64,000 nt of DNA from Roseiarcus sp963782255 (lineage in GTDB: Bacteria; Pseudomonadota; Alphaproteobacteria; Rhizobiales; Beijerinckiaceae). Under the pieces are notes generated by a model that saw nothing but the letters and a program-made list of their open reading frames with translations, ran no database searches and was not told the DNA's origin. The translations under genes and the position numbers were made by a program. The stretch is taken from the NCBI GenBank assembly GCA_963782255.1, contig CAWAIS010000002.1, forward strand, positions 1,488,001 to 1,552,000. The letters are read 5' to 3'. Below, in pieces: positions 8,312 to 17,922 of this stretch. Positions within the stretch are counted from its first letter, which is position 1; the number at the start of each line of letters is the position of its first letter.

Positions 8312-9538
8312 TTGACCGCGCGCATCGCATCAAACCTCTGTCGTCTCTTCCTCGTTGGGACGGCGGCGGTCGCCAGCGCCGGCGCCGCCTTCGCCGAGAT
8401 CCCTGACCGCACGGTCAGGATCGGCGTGCTCAGCGACTTTTCCGGTCCCTTCGCCGACCAGGTCGGCAAGGGCTCGCTCGTCGGCGCTCAGATGGCGGCG
8501 GAGGATTTCGCCAAGGAAGCGGGCGACCTCAAGGTCGAGGTCGTTTCGGCCGACCACCAGAACAAGCCGGACGTCGGGCTTGCGATCGCCCGCCGCTGGA
8601 TCGAGGAGGAAGGCGTCGACGCGATCGCCGATCTCGCCAATTCCGGCGTCGGCCTCGCGGTAAACGGCTACCTCAACGACAAGAACCGCACGATGCTCGC
8701 CTCCTCCACGGCGACCTCGGATCTCACCGGCAGGCTCTGCCAGCCCACCACCGTTCAATGGACGCTCGACACCTGGGCCTTGGGCTCGGCGATCGGCGGC
8801 GCGATCACGCGCATGGGCGGGACCTCGTGGTTCTTCATCAGTTTCGAATATGCGCTCGGCAAAGCCCTGCAGCGAGACGCGACCGAAGCGATCGTCAAGG
8901 CGGGCGGGACCGTCGTCGGCTCCGTGTCCCATCCGCTCGGCGTGACCGACTTCGGCTCCTACCTCTTGCAGGCGCAGGCCTCGGGCGCGAAGGTGATCGC
9001 GCTTGCCGACACGGGCGCCGACGCGATCAACGCCATCCGTCAGGCGGCCGATTTTCACGTCTTGAGCGGCGATGCGCGCCTCGCCGCGCTCTTCCTGCAG
9101 ATCACCGACATCGATGCGCTCGGCCTCGACCGCGCCAAGGGACTCATGCTGTCGGAGGCGTTCTACTGGGACCTGAACGAGGCGACGCGCGCGTTCGCCA
9201 AACAATTCGCGGAGCGGATGGGCGGGCGCATGCCGACGGAGGATCAGGCCGGCGTCTATTCGGAGACGCTCGCCTATCTGCGCGCCGTCAAGGCCGCCGA
9301 TACGATCGAGGGCGACAAGGTCGTCGCGGAGATGCGCAAGGCGCCGATCGACGACGCCTTGTTCGGCCGGGTCGTCGTGCGCGCGGACGGGCGCGCGACC
9401 CATGCGATGTATGTTTTTAGAGTGAAGGCGCCCGAGGCCTCAAAGGGACGCTGGGACGACTACGAGCTCGTCGAGTCGATCCCCGCCGGTGAGGCTTTCC
9501 GGCCGCTCGCCGAAGGCGGCTGCCGGCTCGTCAAGTAG
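8312..9538 (+). CDS. Periplasmic ABC-type substrate-binding protein (branched-chain amino acid type)
   Basis: Type I periplasmic binding protein of 408 residues. Signal peptide at residues 1-28 (cleavage after A-F-A); the mature start R-I-G-V-L-S-D-F-S-G-P-F is the Leu/Ile/Val-binding-protein opening. The TTG start at 8312 is supported by GGGAGGAGG about 6 bases upstream. No permease or ATPase genes are adjacent, so the transporter partners are elsewhere or this is a sensory binding protein. Related proteins are frequent near methanol-oxidation genes in methylotrophs, but the ligand is not known. The last 99 bases overlap the convergent amidotransferase gene. Confidence 0.88.
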   Translation: MTARIASNLCRLFLVGTAAVASAGAAFAEIPDRTVRIGVLSDFSGPFADQVGKGSLVGAQMAAEDFAKEAGDLKVEVVSADHQNKPDVGLAIARRWIEEEGVDAIADLANSGVGLAVNGYLNDKNRTMLASSTATSDLTGRLCQPTTVQWTLDTWALGSAIGGAITRMGGTSWFFISFEYALGKALQRDATEAIVKAGGTVVGSVSHPLGVTDFGSYLLQAQASGAKVIALADTGADAINAIRQAADFHVLSGDARLAALFLQITDIDALGLDRAKGLMLSEAFYWDLNEATRAFAKQFAERMGGRMPTEDQAGVYSETLAYLRAVKAADTIEGDKVVAEMRKAPIDDALFGRVVVRADGRATHAMYVFRVKAPEASKGRWDDYELVESIPAGEAFRPLAEGGCRLVK

Positions 9539-10321
9539 CTCCCAATCGGCCGCTGTCAGCCGGCGGGCCGGCGCCGTCGCCTCGACTCGGCGCGGCGGCG
9601 CCTCTCCGAGCCGTCCTTCCATCCAGGCGGGCAGAAACGCCTCGAGCCAGGCCGCGACTCGCCCGTCGTGCTGGAACCAGCCGCCGAGATGGCGGGGGCG
9701 GTTCTGGGCGCCGGGCCGGGTCAGGCGCTCCGATGCGCGGATGGTCCACCGGCACATCATGTGATACGTGACCTCGGGGTGGAACTGGATGCCGACTGCG
9801 CCTTTGCCGTATCGATAGGCTTGATTGGGGAAATCCGCGCCGCCGGTGGCGAGCAACTCGGCGCCCTTCGGCAAATCGAAGCCGTCCGAATGCCACTGGT
9901 AGGCGCAGCGCGGGAACGGCTCGGCGCACAGCCGGTCTCCAGCGGCGGTGGGGGTCATGGGGAAATAGCCGATCTCGCTGCGCTTGTCCTCGAAGCTGAA
10001 GACGCGGGCGCCGAGCTTGCGGGCGAGCATCTGCGCGCCGAGGCAGATCCCGAGCATCGGCTTTTCCTCGGCGAGCGGCACATCGAGCCAGTCGATCTCG
10101 CGCTGGATCCAGTCGCACGAATCGTTGGCGCACATCGGCCCGCCGAACACGATGACGCCCTCATGGGCCGCGAGCGTCTCGGGCAGCGGCTCGCCGAGAG
10201 CCGGCCGTCGGATGTCGAGGCGGACGTCCATCGCGCGCAAGGCGAGGCCGACGCGCCCGGGAGTCGAGTGCTCCTGGTGCAGGACGATCAGAACGGTCGG
10301 CCGACGAGCCACGCTCGCCAT
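9440..10321 (-). CDS. Class I glutamine amidotransferase-like protein (GMP synthase-like)
   Basis: Triad-type glutaminase fold. The nucleophile Cys lies in L-G-I-C-L-G-A-Q-M near residue 95, the His/Glu pair in F-H-P-E-V-T near residue 180, and an oxyanion-hole loop F-G-G-P-M-C near residue 60. It is a stand-alone domain without a synthetase partner, like the GMP-synthase-glutaminase-like proteins of unknown acceptor. At 293 residues it carries about 60 extra C-terminal residues, which lie antisense to the end of the binding-protein gene. ATG at 10321, with GAGGGTGAG upstream. Confidence 0.85.
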   Translation of the reverse strand: MASVARRPTVLIVLHQEHSTPGRVGLALRAMDVRLDIRRPALGEPLPETLAAHEGVIVFGGPMCANDSCDWIQREIDWLDVPLAEEKPMLGICLGAQMLARKLGARVFSFEDKRSEIGYFPMTPTAAGDRLCAEPFPRCAYQWHSDGFDLPKGAELLATGGADFPNQAYRYGKGAVGIQFHPEVTYHMMCRWTIRASERLTRPGAQNRPRHLGGWFQHDGRVAAWLEAFLPAWMEGRLGEAPPRRVEATAPARRLTAADWELLDEPAAAFGERPESLTGGDRLDELVVVPASL

Positions 10322-10525
10322 GTCTCACCCTCAATGCTTGGCCCGTGCGGCCTATGCGTCGCCGTGGGGCCGCTTCGAATATAGCGATGCAACTTCCGCG
10401 CCGAAAGGTTAATGGCGCGTGAACCTAAGCTGCAAGGGACGCATGAAATCGAGGCCGCGCGCTTGCCTTGCGCTCGCCGCCCCTGGCCGATATAGAGGAC
10501 CGCCCAGCCGCGGCAACTTAAGGAA

Positions 10526-10601
10526 GCTCCCATCGTCTAGCGGCCCAGGACGTCGCCCTCTCACGGCGAAAACAGGGGTTCGAGTCCCCTTGGGAGCGCC
10601 A
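10526..10601 (+). tRNA. tRNA-Glu (CTC anticodon)
   Basis: 76 bases with encoded 3' CCA. The acceptor stem GCTCCCA pairs with TGGGAGC. The D-arm (TCTAGCGGCCCAGGA), an anticodon stem around CTCTCAC giving anticodon CTC, and a T-arm with GGTTCGAGTCC all match bacterial tRNA-Glu closely. Decodes GAG. There is no integrase or attachment-site duplication beside it. Confidence 0.95.
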
Positions 10602-10823
10602 ATCACGCCAGCCACCTGAACAAGATTCCTGAGGTCGCCTGTCGCCGTTTTGTGATGTGGGTCACCGCATCCGCACAGAGAGTGCGCTAGTTAGAGATGG
10701 CGCGGGAGGCGACGGGTTCACATCGCGTTCACCGAAGCTCGCTTATCTTCATGAGGGCCGCTCGACGAGTCGGAGCAGGCCTCATTTGGGATAGTTCGTG
10801 ACATGGTCTCCGGGGGAATTGAC

Positions 10824-11213
10824 ATGCCGGGCCTTAAGACTAGAGCCTCTTCAGACGAGAGTCGGATCAAGCGCGTCGCTCCTTCCGCTCGCAAAAGAGT
10901 AGACCTACCGGCCGCGTTGGCAATGAAGGCCAGCAACATAATGGAGCGCTATCCCCGCGAAGTAAGGGAGCAGATTGCCGAGATTCTGCGCATTCTTTCC
11001 GCGAAACCTCAGCAGTTCCGGCTTCAATTCTTAGGCGTGGCCGACGCTGGTCCGACTGTGCATGAAACCAGCATTTGGGCCCCTGACGAGCCGACTGCGG
11101 TCCGCATGGCTAGTGACGCTCCGCTCCCTGCTGAGGCAACCGGCATCCGTGTGGTTGACCACGACGGTTGCACAGTCTTTGAACGGCAGAACTCCGATTT
11201 CTGCAGCGTGTAA
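10824..11213 (+). CDS. Hypothetical protein
   Basis: 129 residues from the ATG at 10824, which has GGGGG about 8 bases upstream; an ATG at 10803 would add seven residues. The N-terminal 35 residues are rich in K, R and S. A helical central part (I-M-E-R-Y-P-R-E-V-R-E-Q-I-A-E-I-L) follows, and the C-terminal half is mixed with no motif I recognise. No membrane segment. Codon use is less GC-biased than in neighbouring genes, which may indicate an accessory gene. Function unknown. Confidence 0.5.
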   Translation: MPGLKTRASSDESRIKRVAPSARKRVDLPAALAMKASNIMERYPREVREQIAEILRILSAKPQQFRLQFLGVADAGPTVHETSIWAPDEPTAVRMASDAPLPAEATGIRVVDHDGCTVFERQNSDFCSV

Positions 11214-11281
11214 GCGCTAGCGGAGTCTGCATCAGGGCGCTCACGGTCCCCCGCCGGGCTCATTCCAGTGCGGGAGCTTAG

Positions 11282-11584
11282 CTATCTGCTTCGCGTCAAT
11301 TGCCCGACAATTCGCGCGGTGGTCAGTGCACGAGGCGGCTGACGGGCGTCGCCATGTGTGTCCTCTTGCCCGTTCACCGGAACGCTCAAATTCTCGGCAA
11401 AAATCTCGCCCGTGCGATCATCCGTGGCAATGTCAAAATTGATCTTCTGTCCTTCCTTCAATTCCGCTAGTCCGGCACGCTCGACCGCGTTGATGTGGAC
11501 GTAAACGTCAAATGCTCCGTCAACTGGTTTGATGAAACCGTAGCCTTTCCGCGAATTAAACCATTTTACCGTTCCCGTTTTCAT
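11282..11584 (-). CDS. Cold-shock-domain protein (CspA family)
   Basis: Small single-stranded nucleic-acid-binding protein. Residues 1-67 form a complete cold-shock domain: T-V-K-W-F-N, the RNP1 motif K-G-Y-G-F-I, and the RNP2 region D-V-Y-V-H-I-N-A-V with Tyr in place of the usual Phe. A 30-residue tail rich in Q, D, R and T follows and is not part of the standard domain. The ATG at 11584 is decided by a perfect AAAGGAGGT ribosome binding site. A long AT-rich region lies upstream, as is usual for genes with a structured cold-shock leader. Confidence 0.92.
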   Translation of the reverse strand: MKTGTVKWFNSRKGYGFIKPVDGAFDVYVHINAVERAGLAELKEGQKINFDIATDDRTGEIFAENLSVPVNGQEDTHGDARQPPRALTTARIVGQLTRSR

Positions 11585-12295
11585 GAAAATACCTCCTTTC
11601 AAGCGCTCGTGAACCATAAGCAAAAGTATTACCAATGGATGCAACTAAACAGCGATATACTAGGACGGGCTAGGGGCGTTCCTTCCGGCCTCCAGCCATC
11701 CGAGCGATCCTCCTGAAGTACCGCGCTCGCGTAGCCCTCACACCGGCTCTTATTTTGGTCACAACTGCCCTCTTGTTGCCTGAACGATCGAGTCACCTTG
11801 GTCGATAGGAGAGCACCAGAGGTGAAATTCAAGACCAACCGCAACTCACGAATCATGCCGCCAAAAAGCTCCAACTCAGCCTACGACCAACCAACTTTGA
11901 GACGAATTCCGGCCGAAAAAAAGTTAAATGACGTTAATGTTTTCGTTGTTCGACACGAAGCCGCACAAGGGCTCGAACCCTGGGCCCGCTGGTAAGTGTC
12001 CTACGTCAAGTTTGAAATCATTGGACAAATTCCAAACTGCATCAAAATGGACTATTAAGAATCGACAGGGTGAGGCTGAAACCTGGCGCGATCCTTGAAT
12101 CTCTTCCTGTTGTCCATCCTGGATTGGCCCTGCCGTCACAATTGACCGCGGTTGACGATCTTGACTTTTCTTTGAGGCCAACGAAAAACTGGTGTTGAAG
12201 GAGGAGGCGCGAGGGGGACCGCAATTGGCGGCCGGCGCAATCCGCATCAGCTTTCATTGCCTCACTCGCGGCGCTTCTCTAGGGGCGCGACGCCG
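11585..12295. other. 711-base gene-poor region, lower GC
   Basis: No convincing gene is seen on either strand. The first part is the upstream region of the cold-shock gene. The rest is clearly lower in GC than its surroundings. On the minus strand near 11960-11990 a GGTTCGAGCC-type T-arm sequence with complementary flanks can be read, but no complete cloverleaf. The last 30 bases lead into the double-protease gene, with AGGGG at 12281 as its possible ribosome binding site. Confidence 0.5.
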
Positions 12296-15200
12296 ATGAC
12301 GACTTCGGAAACCAGCCGCTTCCTCATCAAGTTTCGCGACCCGGGGCGCCCGGCCCCTTGCGTCTCTCTGCGCGCCTGGGGCTGGCTCAAACCGCGGTCG
12401 CGCTCAATTCCGAGCCGCTCTTCAAAAGCGTGGGCGTCCGGCGCGGACGGGGCATCGCGGCGACGGGCGGCGCTTGGCGGCTCGCGACCGCCGCCGCCAA
12501 GCTCGACGACGCCGACGCCTGGGATCACTGTCACGCCATTCTGGCGCAGAACGACGGCGTCGCTCTCGTCGAGCCGGACCTCGAGCAGCAATGGACCTAT
12601 GGCGAGCGAGCGGCGCCCGCCCGCACGCTCGGAATGCGGTCCGGAGGGCCTCAACCGCAGGACATCGGCGACGGCTACGCCGGCGACAGAAGCGACAACT
12701 ACTGGTTCCGCAACTTAAAGCACGGCCAGTTCGACGCGGCGCTGTCGGCCTCAGCCGGCTCCGCCCGGCGGGTCAGGATCGCGCATCTCGACACCGGCTA
12801 TGACCCGGGCCACAAATCGGTCCCGAAATATCTCCGCAAGGATCTTGCGCGCAATTTCGTCGATGCGGCGAGGCCGAAGGACGCCACGGACCGGTCCGAG
12901 GGCGCGTTCAACAATCTCGGCCACGGCTGCGGCACGCTGAGCATCCTCGCGGGCTCCGCCGTTCCGGGTTTCAAGCCGTTCGGCTGCGCGCCGAACGCCG
13001 AGATCGTCCCTGTTCGCGTCGCCAACAGCGTCGTCCTCTTCAGCAACGGCTCGATCGCGCAGGGGCTCGATTACGTCCATGAGCTCTCAGCGTCCGAGGC
13101 GACGCGCGTGCATGTCGTCACCATGAGCATGGGAGGCCTGCCCTCGGCCGCCTGGGCCGACGCGATCAATGCGCTTTACGAGGCGGGCGTCGTCGTGGTC
13201 ACGGCGGCCGGAAATAACTACGCCAACAAGCCCACGCGTTTCGTCGTCTATCCTGCGCGCTTCGGCCGGGTGATCGCGGCCTGCGGAGTGATGGCCGACG
13301 GCAGTCCCTACGCCAACCTTCCGATCAACCGGATGGCCGGCAATTATGGTCCCGACAGCAAGATGGGGACGGCGATCGCCGCCTACACGCCGAACGTGCC
13401 GTGGGCCCGCTTCGGCGCGCCGGCCATCGTCGACTTCGACGGCAACGGGACTTCGGCCGCGACCCCTCAGGTCGCCGCGGCGGCGGCGCTCTGGATCGAC
13501 AAGCATCGCGCCGAGCTCGACGCCTATCCGGAAAACTGGATGCGCGTCGAGGCGGTGCGCAAGGCGCTGTTCGACAGCGCGGCCAAAGGCGCCGCCCCTT
13601 ATGCGGATGAACTCGGCGACGGCATGCTGCGGGCGGCCGATGCGCTCTCTGAGAAGGCTGCGCCCGCTGCGCAGCTCACCGCTTCGCCGCCGGCCTCCGC
13701 CGATTTTGCGTTCCTGAACCTCTTGCTCGGCGACGTGGCCCCGGCGATGGCCGCCGCCTCCGGGACGAAATTGTCGATGCTCGAACTCGAGGCCGCGCAG
13801 GTCGCGGCCAGGTCCGGGCTCGAGACCGGCACGGAGTCGCTGACGGGGGCCTCGCGGCGTGAGCTGGCCGAGGCCATGCTGGCGAGGCAAGACCTCTCGA
13901 AGCCTTTGCGCGCCGCGCTCGAGAAAGCCGGCGTTTCACCGCCGCCGCCTTCGCCGAAGACGAAAACCGACAAACCTGCACCTGCGCCCGCCACGCCGGC
14001 TGAGGAGGCGATGCGGAAGCACTTCCTCGGACTGGCTCTGAAGCCGCCAGTTCCCGAGCCGCCATACCGCCGCTTGCGAATCTACGCGTACGACCCTGGC
14101 CAGCAAACGGACCCCACGCTGTTCGACGTCAGCGTCGCGACGGTCACGACGCGTTGGGAGCGCGATCTCAAGCCGGGCCCGATCGGCGAATATCTCGAGG
14201 TCGTCGACGTCGATCCCGCGAGCAAGGCGTTCTACGCGCCGGTCGACCTCAATAATCCCAGCATCCTCGCCGAGAGCGGTCTCACGCCATCGGAAGCCAA
14301 TCCGCAGTTCCACCAGCAGATGGCTTACGCCGTCGCGATGCGCACGATCGAGCGCTTCGAGCGGGCGCTCGGCCGGAAGGCGCTGTGGACTCGCCGGCGG
14401 CCGAGGAAGGAAGGCGAGGTCGTGCCCGACAACGGCTTCGTGCGGAGATTGAGGATTTACCCTCACGCGCTGCGGGAGGCGAACGCCTATTACGATCCCG
14501 ACAAGATCGCCCTCCTGTTCGGCTATTTCCAGGCGGCGGACTCGAGCGGCTCCGTCACGCGCGGCTCCGGCATTTTCGGCGTCGTCTCGCACGATATCGT
14601 GGCGCACGAAACGACGCATGCCCTGCTCGACGGACTGCATCCGCGCTATTCGGAACGCACCAATGTCGATATGGCGGCGTTTCACGAAGCCTTCGCCGAT
14701 ATCGTCGCCCTGTTCCAGCATTTCGCCATGCCCGAGTCGCTCACGCGACAGATCCGACAGGCGGAAGGCTCGACGGGTGATATCGGAAGAAAGCTCGGGC
14801 AACTCGCGCAACAGTTCGGCGAGGCGACCGGAATGCACGGCGCCTTGCGCCGGTTCGTGGGCGAGGTCGGAGCCGCGATGCCGGTGCTGAACGCCGACAT
14901 GACGGAGCCTCACGAGCGTGGGGCGGTTCTCGTCTCGGCGGTCTTCGCGGCCTTCCTGACCATCTACGAGCTGCGGTGCGCGGACCTCATCCGTCTGGCG
15001 ACGAACGGCTCGGGCATTCTGCCGAACGGCGAGATCTCGGTCGATCTCGCGAACCGCCTCGCGAGCGAGGCGTCGAAGACGGCCGAGCATGTCCTCAACA
15101 TGTGCATCCGCGCGCTCGATTATTGTCCGCCGGTCAATCTCGAATTCGGCGACTTCCTGCGCGCGATCATCACTGCGGACCGCGATCTCGTCCGGGACGA

Positions 15201-15915
15201 CGACCGCGGTTATCGCGTCGCATTCATCGACGCGTTTCGCGAGCGCGGCATCGTTCCCTACGATATCCGACGGCTCGCGGAGGACAGCCTCCTCTGGGAG
15301 CCGCCTCCCATGGACGACGAAATGCTGGGCCTGTTCACCGATCTGCTTCAAAGCAATGACCCGAAGCAGAAGCTGGACCTCACCTGGGGACTCACGATCG
15401 AGCGGAAGAGCGCTTTCGACTATTCGCGCAGCAACGGCGTCATCTTGCACACGTGGCTGACGGAGCCGAACGATCCGAAGCGTCGGCTTTTGCGGCAAAT
15501 CCTCGGATTCGAGGAGCCCGCGAAACAATGGACGGGCATGATCGGCGACCAATCGTTCTCAGGCGAGATCCACCCGATCGAAGCGCATTCCGTCCGCGTC
15601 TGCAGGCGCAGCGCGCCCGACGGCTCGTCGAAGGCGACGCTCGTGATCGAGCTGACGCAGACATTCAGAGCCAACCAGGACAACTATCGCGGCGGATGCA
15701 CGCTCTTGTTCGACCTCAACGACCCTCGCGTTCCCTTGATGTATCTCGTGCGCAAGCGGCTGCTCTCGCCGTGGTCCATGAAGAACCAGGCCGGCGTGCA
15801 ATTGACCGCCATGACCAGCGCTGCGGTTCAAGGGCAGGTCTATTATCCGCCGGACGATCCGTTGGCGAGGGGAAAGGCATTCGCGATCATGCATCGCTAC
15901 GGGAGGCAGCATTGA
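12296..15915 (+). CDS. Fused subtilisin-like (S8) and thermolysin-like (gluzincin) double protease; probable frameshift in propeptide
   Basis: Unusual two-protease fusion. Positions are counted from the TTG at 12358, which opens a 1185-residue frame. The subtilisin domain has D145 (H-L-D-T-G), H189 (G-H-G-C-G-T), oxyanion Asn 286 (A-G-N-N) and S366 (G-T-S-A-A-T-P). After a Pro/Lys linker near 525-560 comes a metallopeptidase with H750-E-T-T-H754 and third-ligand E777 in H-E-A-F-A-D, the M4 E-x3-D pattern. No signal peptide is visible. The propeptide start (M-T-T-S-E-T-S-R-F-L-I-K-F) lies in another frame from the ATG at 12296; one more C in the run 12354-12357 would join them. It overlaps the next gene by 4 bases (TTGA). 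Catalytic residues are complete; the role is unknown. Confidence 0.85.
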
Positions 15916-17471
15916 CGTCGGCCCCAAAAAGATCCGGACATGCGAAGGCGGCCCGAACGCCTCGCGGCCGGACGAAGCCGCCGGCGCGGACCCCTGCGCA
16001 ACCGGCCGCGCAACCACCGCAAGGTTCGGGCGCCGCAGCAGCAGGCGGCGTGCATGAGGCGACTGGCGGCGACGGGGCGGCGCGCGCTTCGGTCCGAGTC
16101 TATTGTCAGGGGCTCGGCGACTGCATCCTGGTGCGGCTGAAACGAAAGGACGCAGACGATTTCAAGCTCATGATCGATTGCGGAGTCGTCCTCGGCACGG
16201 ACAACGCGGCTTCGACGATGACGGGCGTCGTGGACAACATCGTCAAGGACACGAATGGCAAAATCGACGTCCTCGCGATCACGCACGAACACTGGGACCA
16301 TCTTTCCGGCCTCATCCAGGCCGCTGATTCCTTCGCCAAACTCGTGGTCGGTTCGGTCTGGGTCGCATGGACGGAAGACCCGGACGACGACCTCGCCAAG
16401 CAGTTGAAGAGCGAACTGGGCAAGGCCGAAACGGCGCTCGCGGCCTGCGCCAGCGCGCTTCGCGCTGCCGGAGACGGAGCGACTCCCGACGCGCTGTCGG
16501 ACATCGCCCTGACCCCGATCGGCGCCGCGGCTTCATCCAGCACGAGCACGAAAGCAGCCTTCGACGCAGCCAAGGCGAAGGCCAAGGTCAGGCTATGCTG
16601 GCCGACCGACCAGCCGTTCGAGATCCCGAACGCGAATGCGCGCATCTACGTGCTCGGGCCTCCCCACGATCCGACCCTCATCCGCAAGATCAATCCGTCG
16701 ACGAGCAGTCCCGAAACCTACGGGCTCGCGATGACCGGCGGCGGCGCCTTGCCTATTGGAGTGGTCGCCGGGCTTGCCCACTGGGCGGCGGCGGACGGCC
16801 AATCCGCCCCGCTTCAGGACGACCCGGCCGCGCCGTTCCATCCGAGAGTGTCGATCCCGCTCGCTCCCAATGGCCGGCCCTTGCCGTTCGACGACCGTTC
16901 GGTCACGGACGTCCACTGGAGCGAGATCGACGCTTTCCTCAAAGAACACTATTCCGGGAGCGAGAACGACGACTGGCGGCGCATCGACGGCGACTGGCTA
17001 GGCTCGGCCACGGAACTGGCGCTCGCGTTGCAGAGCTACACCAACAACACGAGCCTCGTGCTCGCCGTCGAACTCGGCGATCCGGGGAAAGGCGACGTGC
17101 TCCTGTTCGCGGCCGACGCGCAGGTCGGCAATTGGGAGTCCTGGCAGACCTGGCGATGCTCGGCGCAGGCGCCGGTGACCGGCCCCGACCTCCTCAAGCG
17201 AACGGTCTTCTACAAGGTCGGACACCACGGCAGCCACAACGCGACCCTGAAGGAGCACGGCGTCGATGAGATGGTGGCCTTGAAGGCCGCGATCATTCCC
17301 GTGGACGAGGAGGAAGCGAAGAAAAAGCGCTGGGGCCGAATGCCGCTTCCCGATCTCATCGCGGCCTTGGAGACGAAGGCGCCGGGGATGGTCATGCGGA
17401 CGGATCGGAAACCGGCCAACCCTCCGGCCAACGTCGTCATCGGCGAGAACTATTTCGAGCTACAAGTCTGA
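15912..17471 (+). CDS. Metallo-beta-lactamase-fold hydrolase (ComEC/Rec2-like)
   Basis: 519 residues from a TTG start whose bases overlap the stop of the double protease (TTGA), so translation is coupled. Residues 1-55 are a Lys/Ala/Pro/Gln-rich disordered tail. The hydrolase core begins at V-R-V-Y-C-Q-G-L-G-D. The metal-binding motif H125-E-H-W-D-H130 is intact, and the second-domain motif G-H-H-G-S-H (H438, H439 and H442) matches ComEC-like nuclease/hydrolases. An insertion of about 200 residues separates them. No membrane segments, so it is a soluble relative of the ComEC catalytic domain. Possible roles are a nuclease or phosphodiesterase effector, or processing by the partner protease; neither is shown. 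Confidence 0.85.
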   Translation: MTSAPKRSGHAKAARTPRGRTKPPARTPAQPAAQPPQGSGAAAAGGVHEATGGDGAARASVRVYCQGLGDCILVRLKRKDADDFKLMIDCGVVLGTDNAASTMTGVVDNIVKDTNGKIDVLAITHEHWDHLSGLIQAADSFAKLVVGSVWVAWTEDPDDDLAKQLKSELGKAETALAACASALRAAGDGATPDALSDIALTPIGAAASSSTSTKAAFDAAKAKAKVRLCWPTDQPFEIPNANARIYVLGPPHDPTLIRKINPSTSSPETYGLAMTGGGALPIGVVAGLAHWAAADGQSAPLQDDPAAPFHPRVSIPLAPNGRPLPFDDRSVTDVHWSEIDAFLKEHYSGSENDDWRRIDGDWLGSATELALALQSYTNNTSLVLAVELGDPGKGDVLLFAADAQVGNWESWQTWRCSAQAPVTGPDLLKRTVFYKVGHHGSHNATLKEHGVDEMVALKAAIIPVDEEEAKKKRWGRMPLPDLIAALETKAPGMVMRTDRKPANPPANVVIGENYFELQV

Positions 17472-17652
17472 CGCGCGGCTTTGGCGCTTGAGCAGGCTCC
17501 GTCAGGTTCGATCCGGGATGGATCATTCGCCAAGGCGCCGCGCGCCGGCGAGACGCGCCTTTGTGAACGGACGTCGCTTGAGCGCGGAGGCGACCTAACA
17601 GGCGAACGACGCCTATTGCTATTCCCTTGGGCCAGTTCAATCCAGATCGGGG

Positions 17653-17922
17653 TCAGCGAAGCGGCCAACCGGGCCGGCGTCGCATCCGAGGCGGCCCCAT
17701 CAGGCCCGATAGCTCGGGGGATCGGCCCCCCCACCACAATAAGATGCGTTCCCGCGGCCGCCAATCAAAGGGCGCAGAATAGGCGGCCAGTTGCGCGTTC
17801 GTCTCGGTCTGGAATTCTTCCCATTTGGCCCAATCGCCGTTTGCCTTGAGACGCGCTTTCTCCATTGCGATGTCGGCGCGAACTAATTCCCATTCTACTG
17901 GGTCAAGGGCTTTGCTCGGCAT
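17653..17922 (-). CDS. Small hypothetical protein
   Basis: 89 residues from the ATG at 17922, with AGAGGA 8 bases upstream. The first 55 residues are helical and charged (D-P-V-E-W-E-L-V-R-A-D-I-A-M-E-K), then aromatic/basic (F-D-W-R-P-R-E-R-I-L-L-W-W-G-G), ending in an Arg/Pro-rich tail. The frame stays open upstream to 18135, but that part lacks a ribosome binding site. No known family. Convergent with the MBL-fold gene, so not part of that operon. Confidence 0.4.
   Translation of the reverse strand: MPSKALDPVEWELVRADIAMEKARLKANGDWAKWEEFQTETNAQLAAYSAPFDWRPRERILLWWGGRSPELSGLMGPPRMRRRPGWPLR

Noticed and set aside
11948..12010. tRNA-like 3' half on the minus strand (GGTTCGAGCC with pairing flanks)
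   Set aside because: No matching acceptor 5' half, D-arm or anticodon stem can be found upstream; probably chance or a very old remnant. No integrase or matching direct repeat was seen to make it an attachment site.
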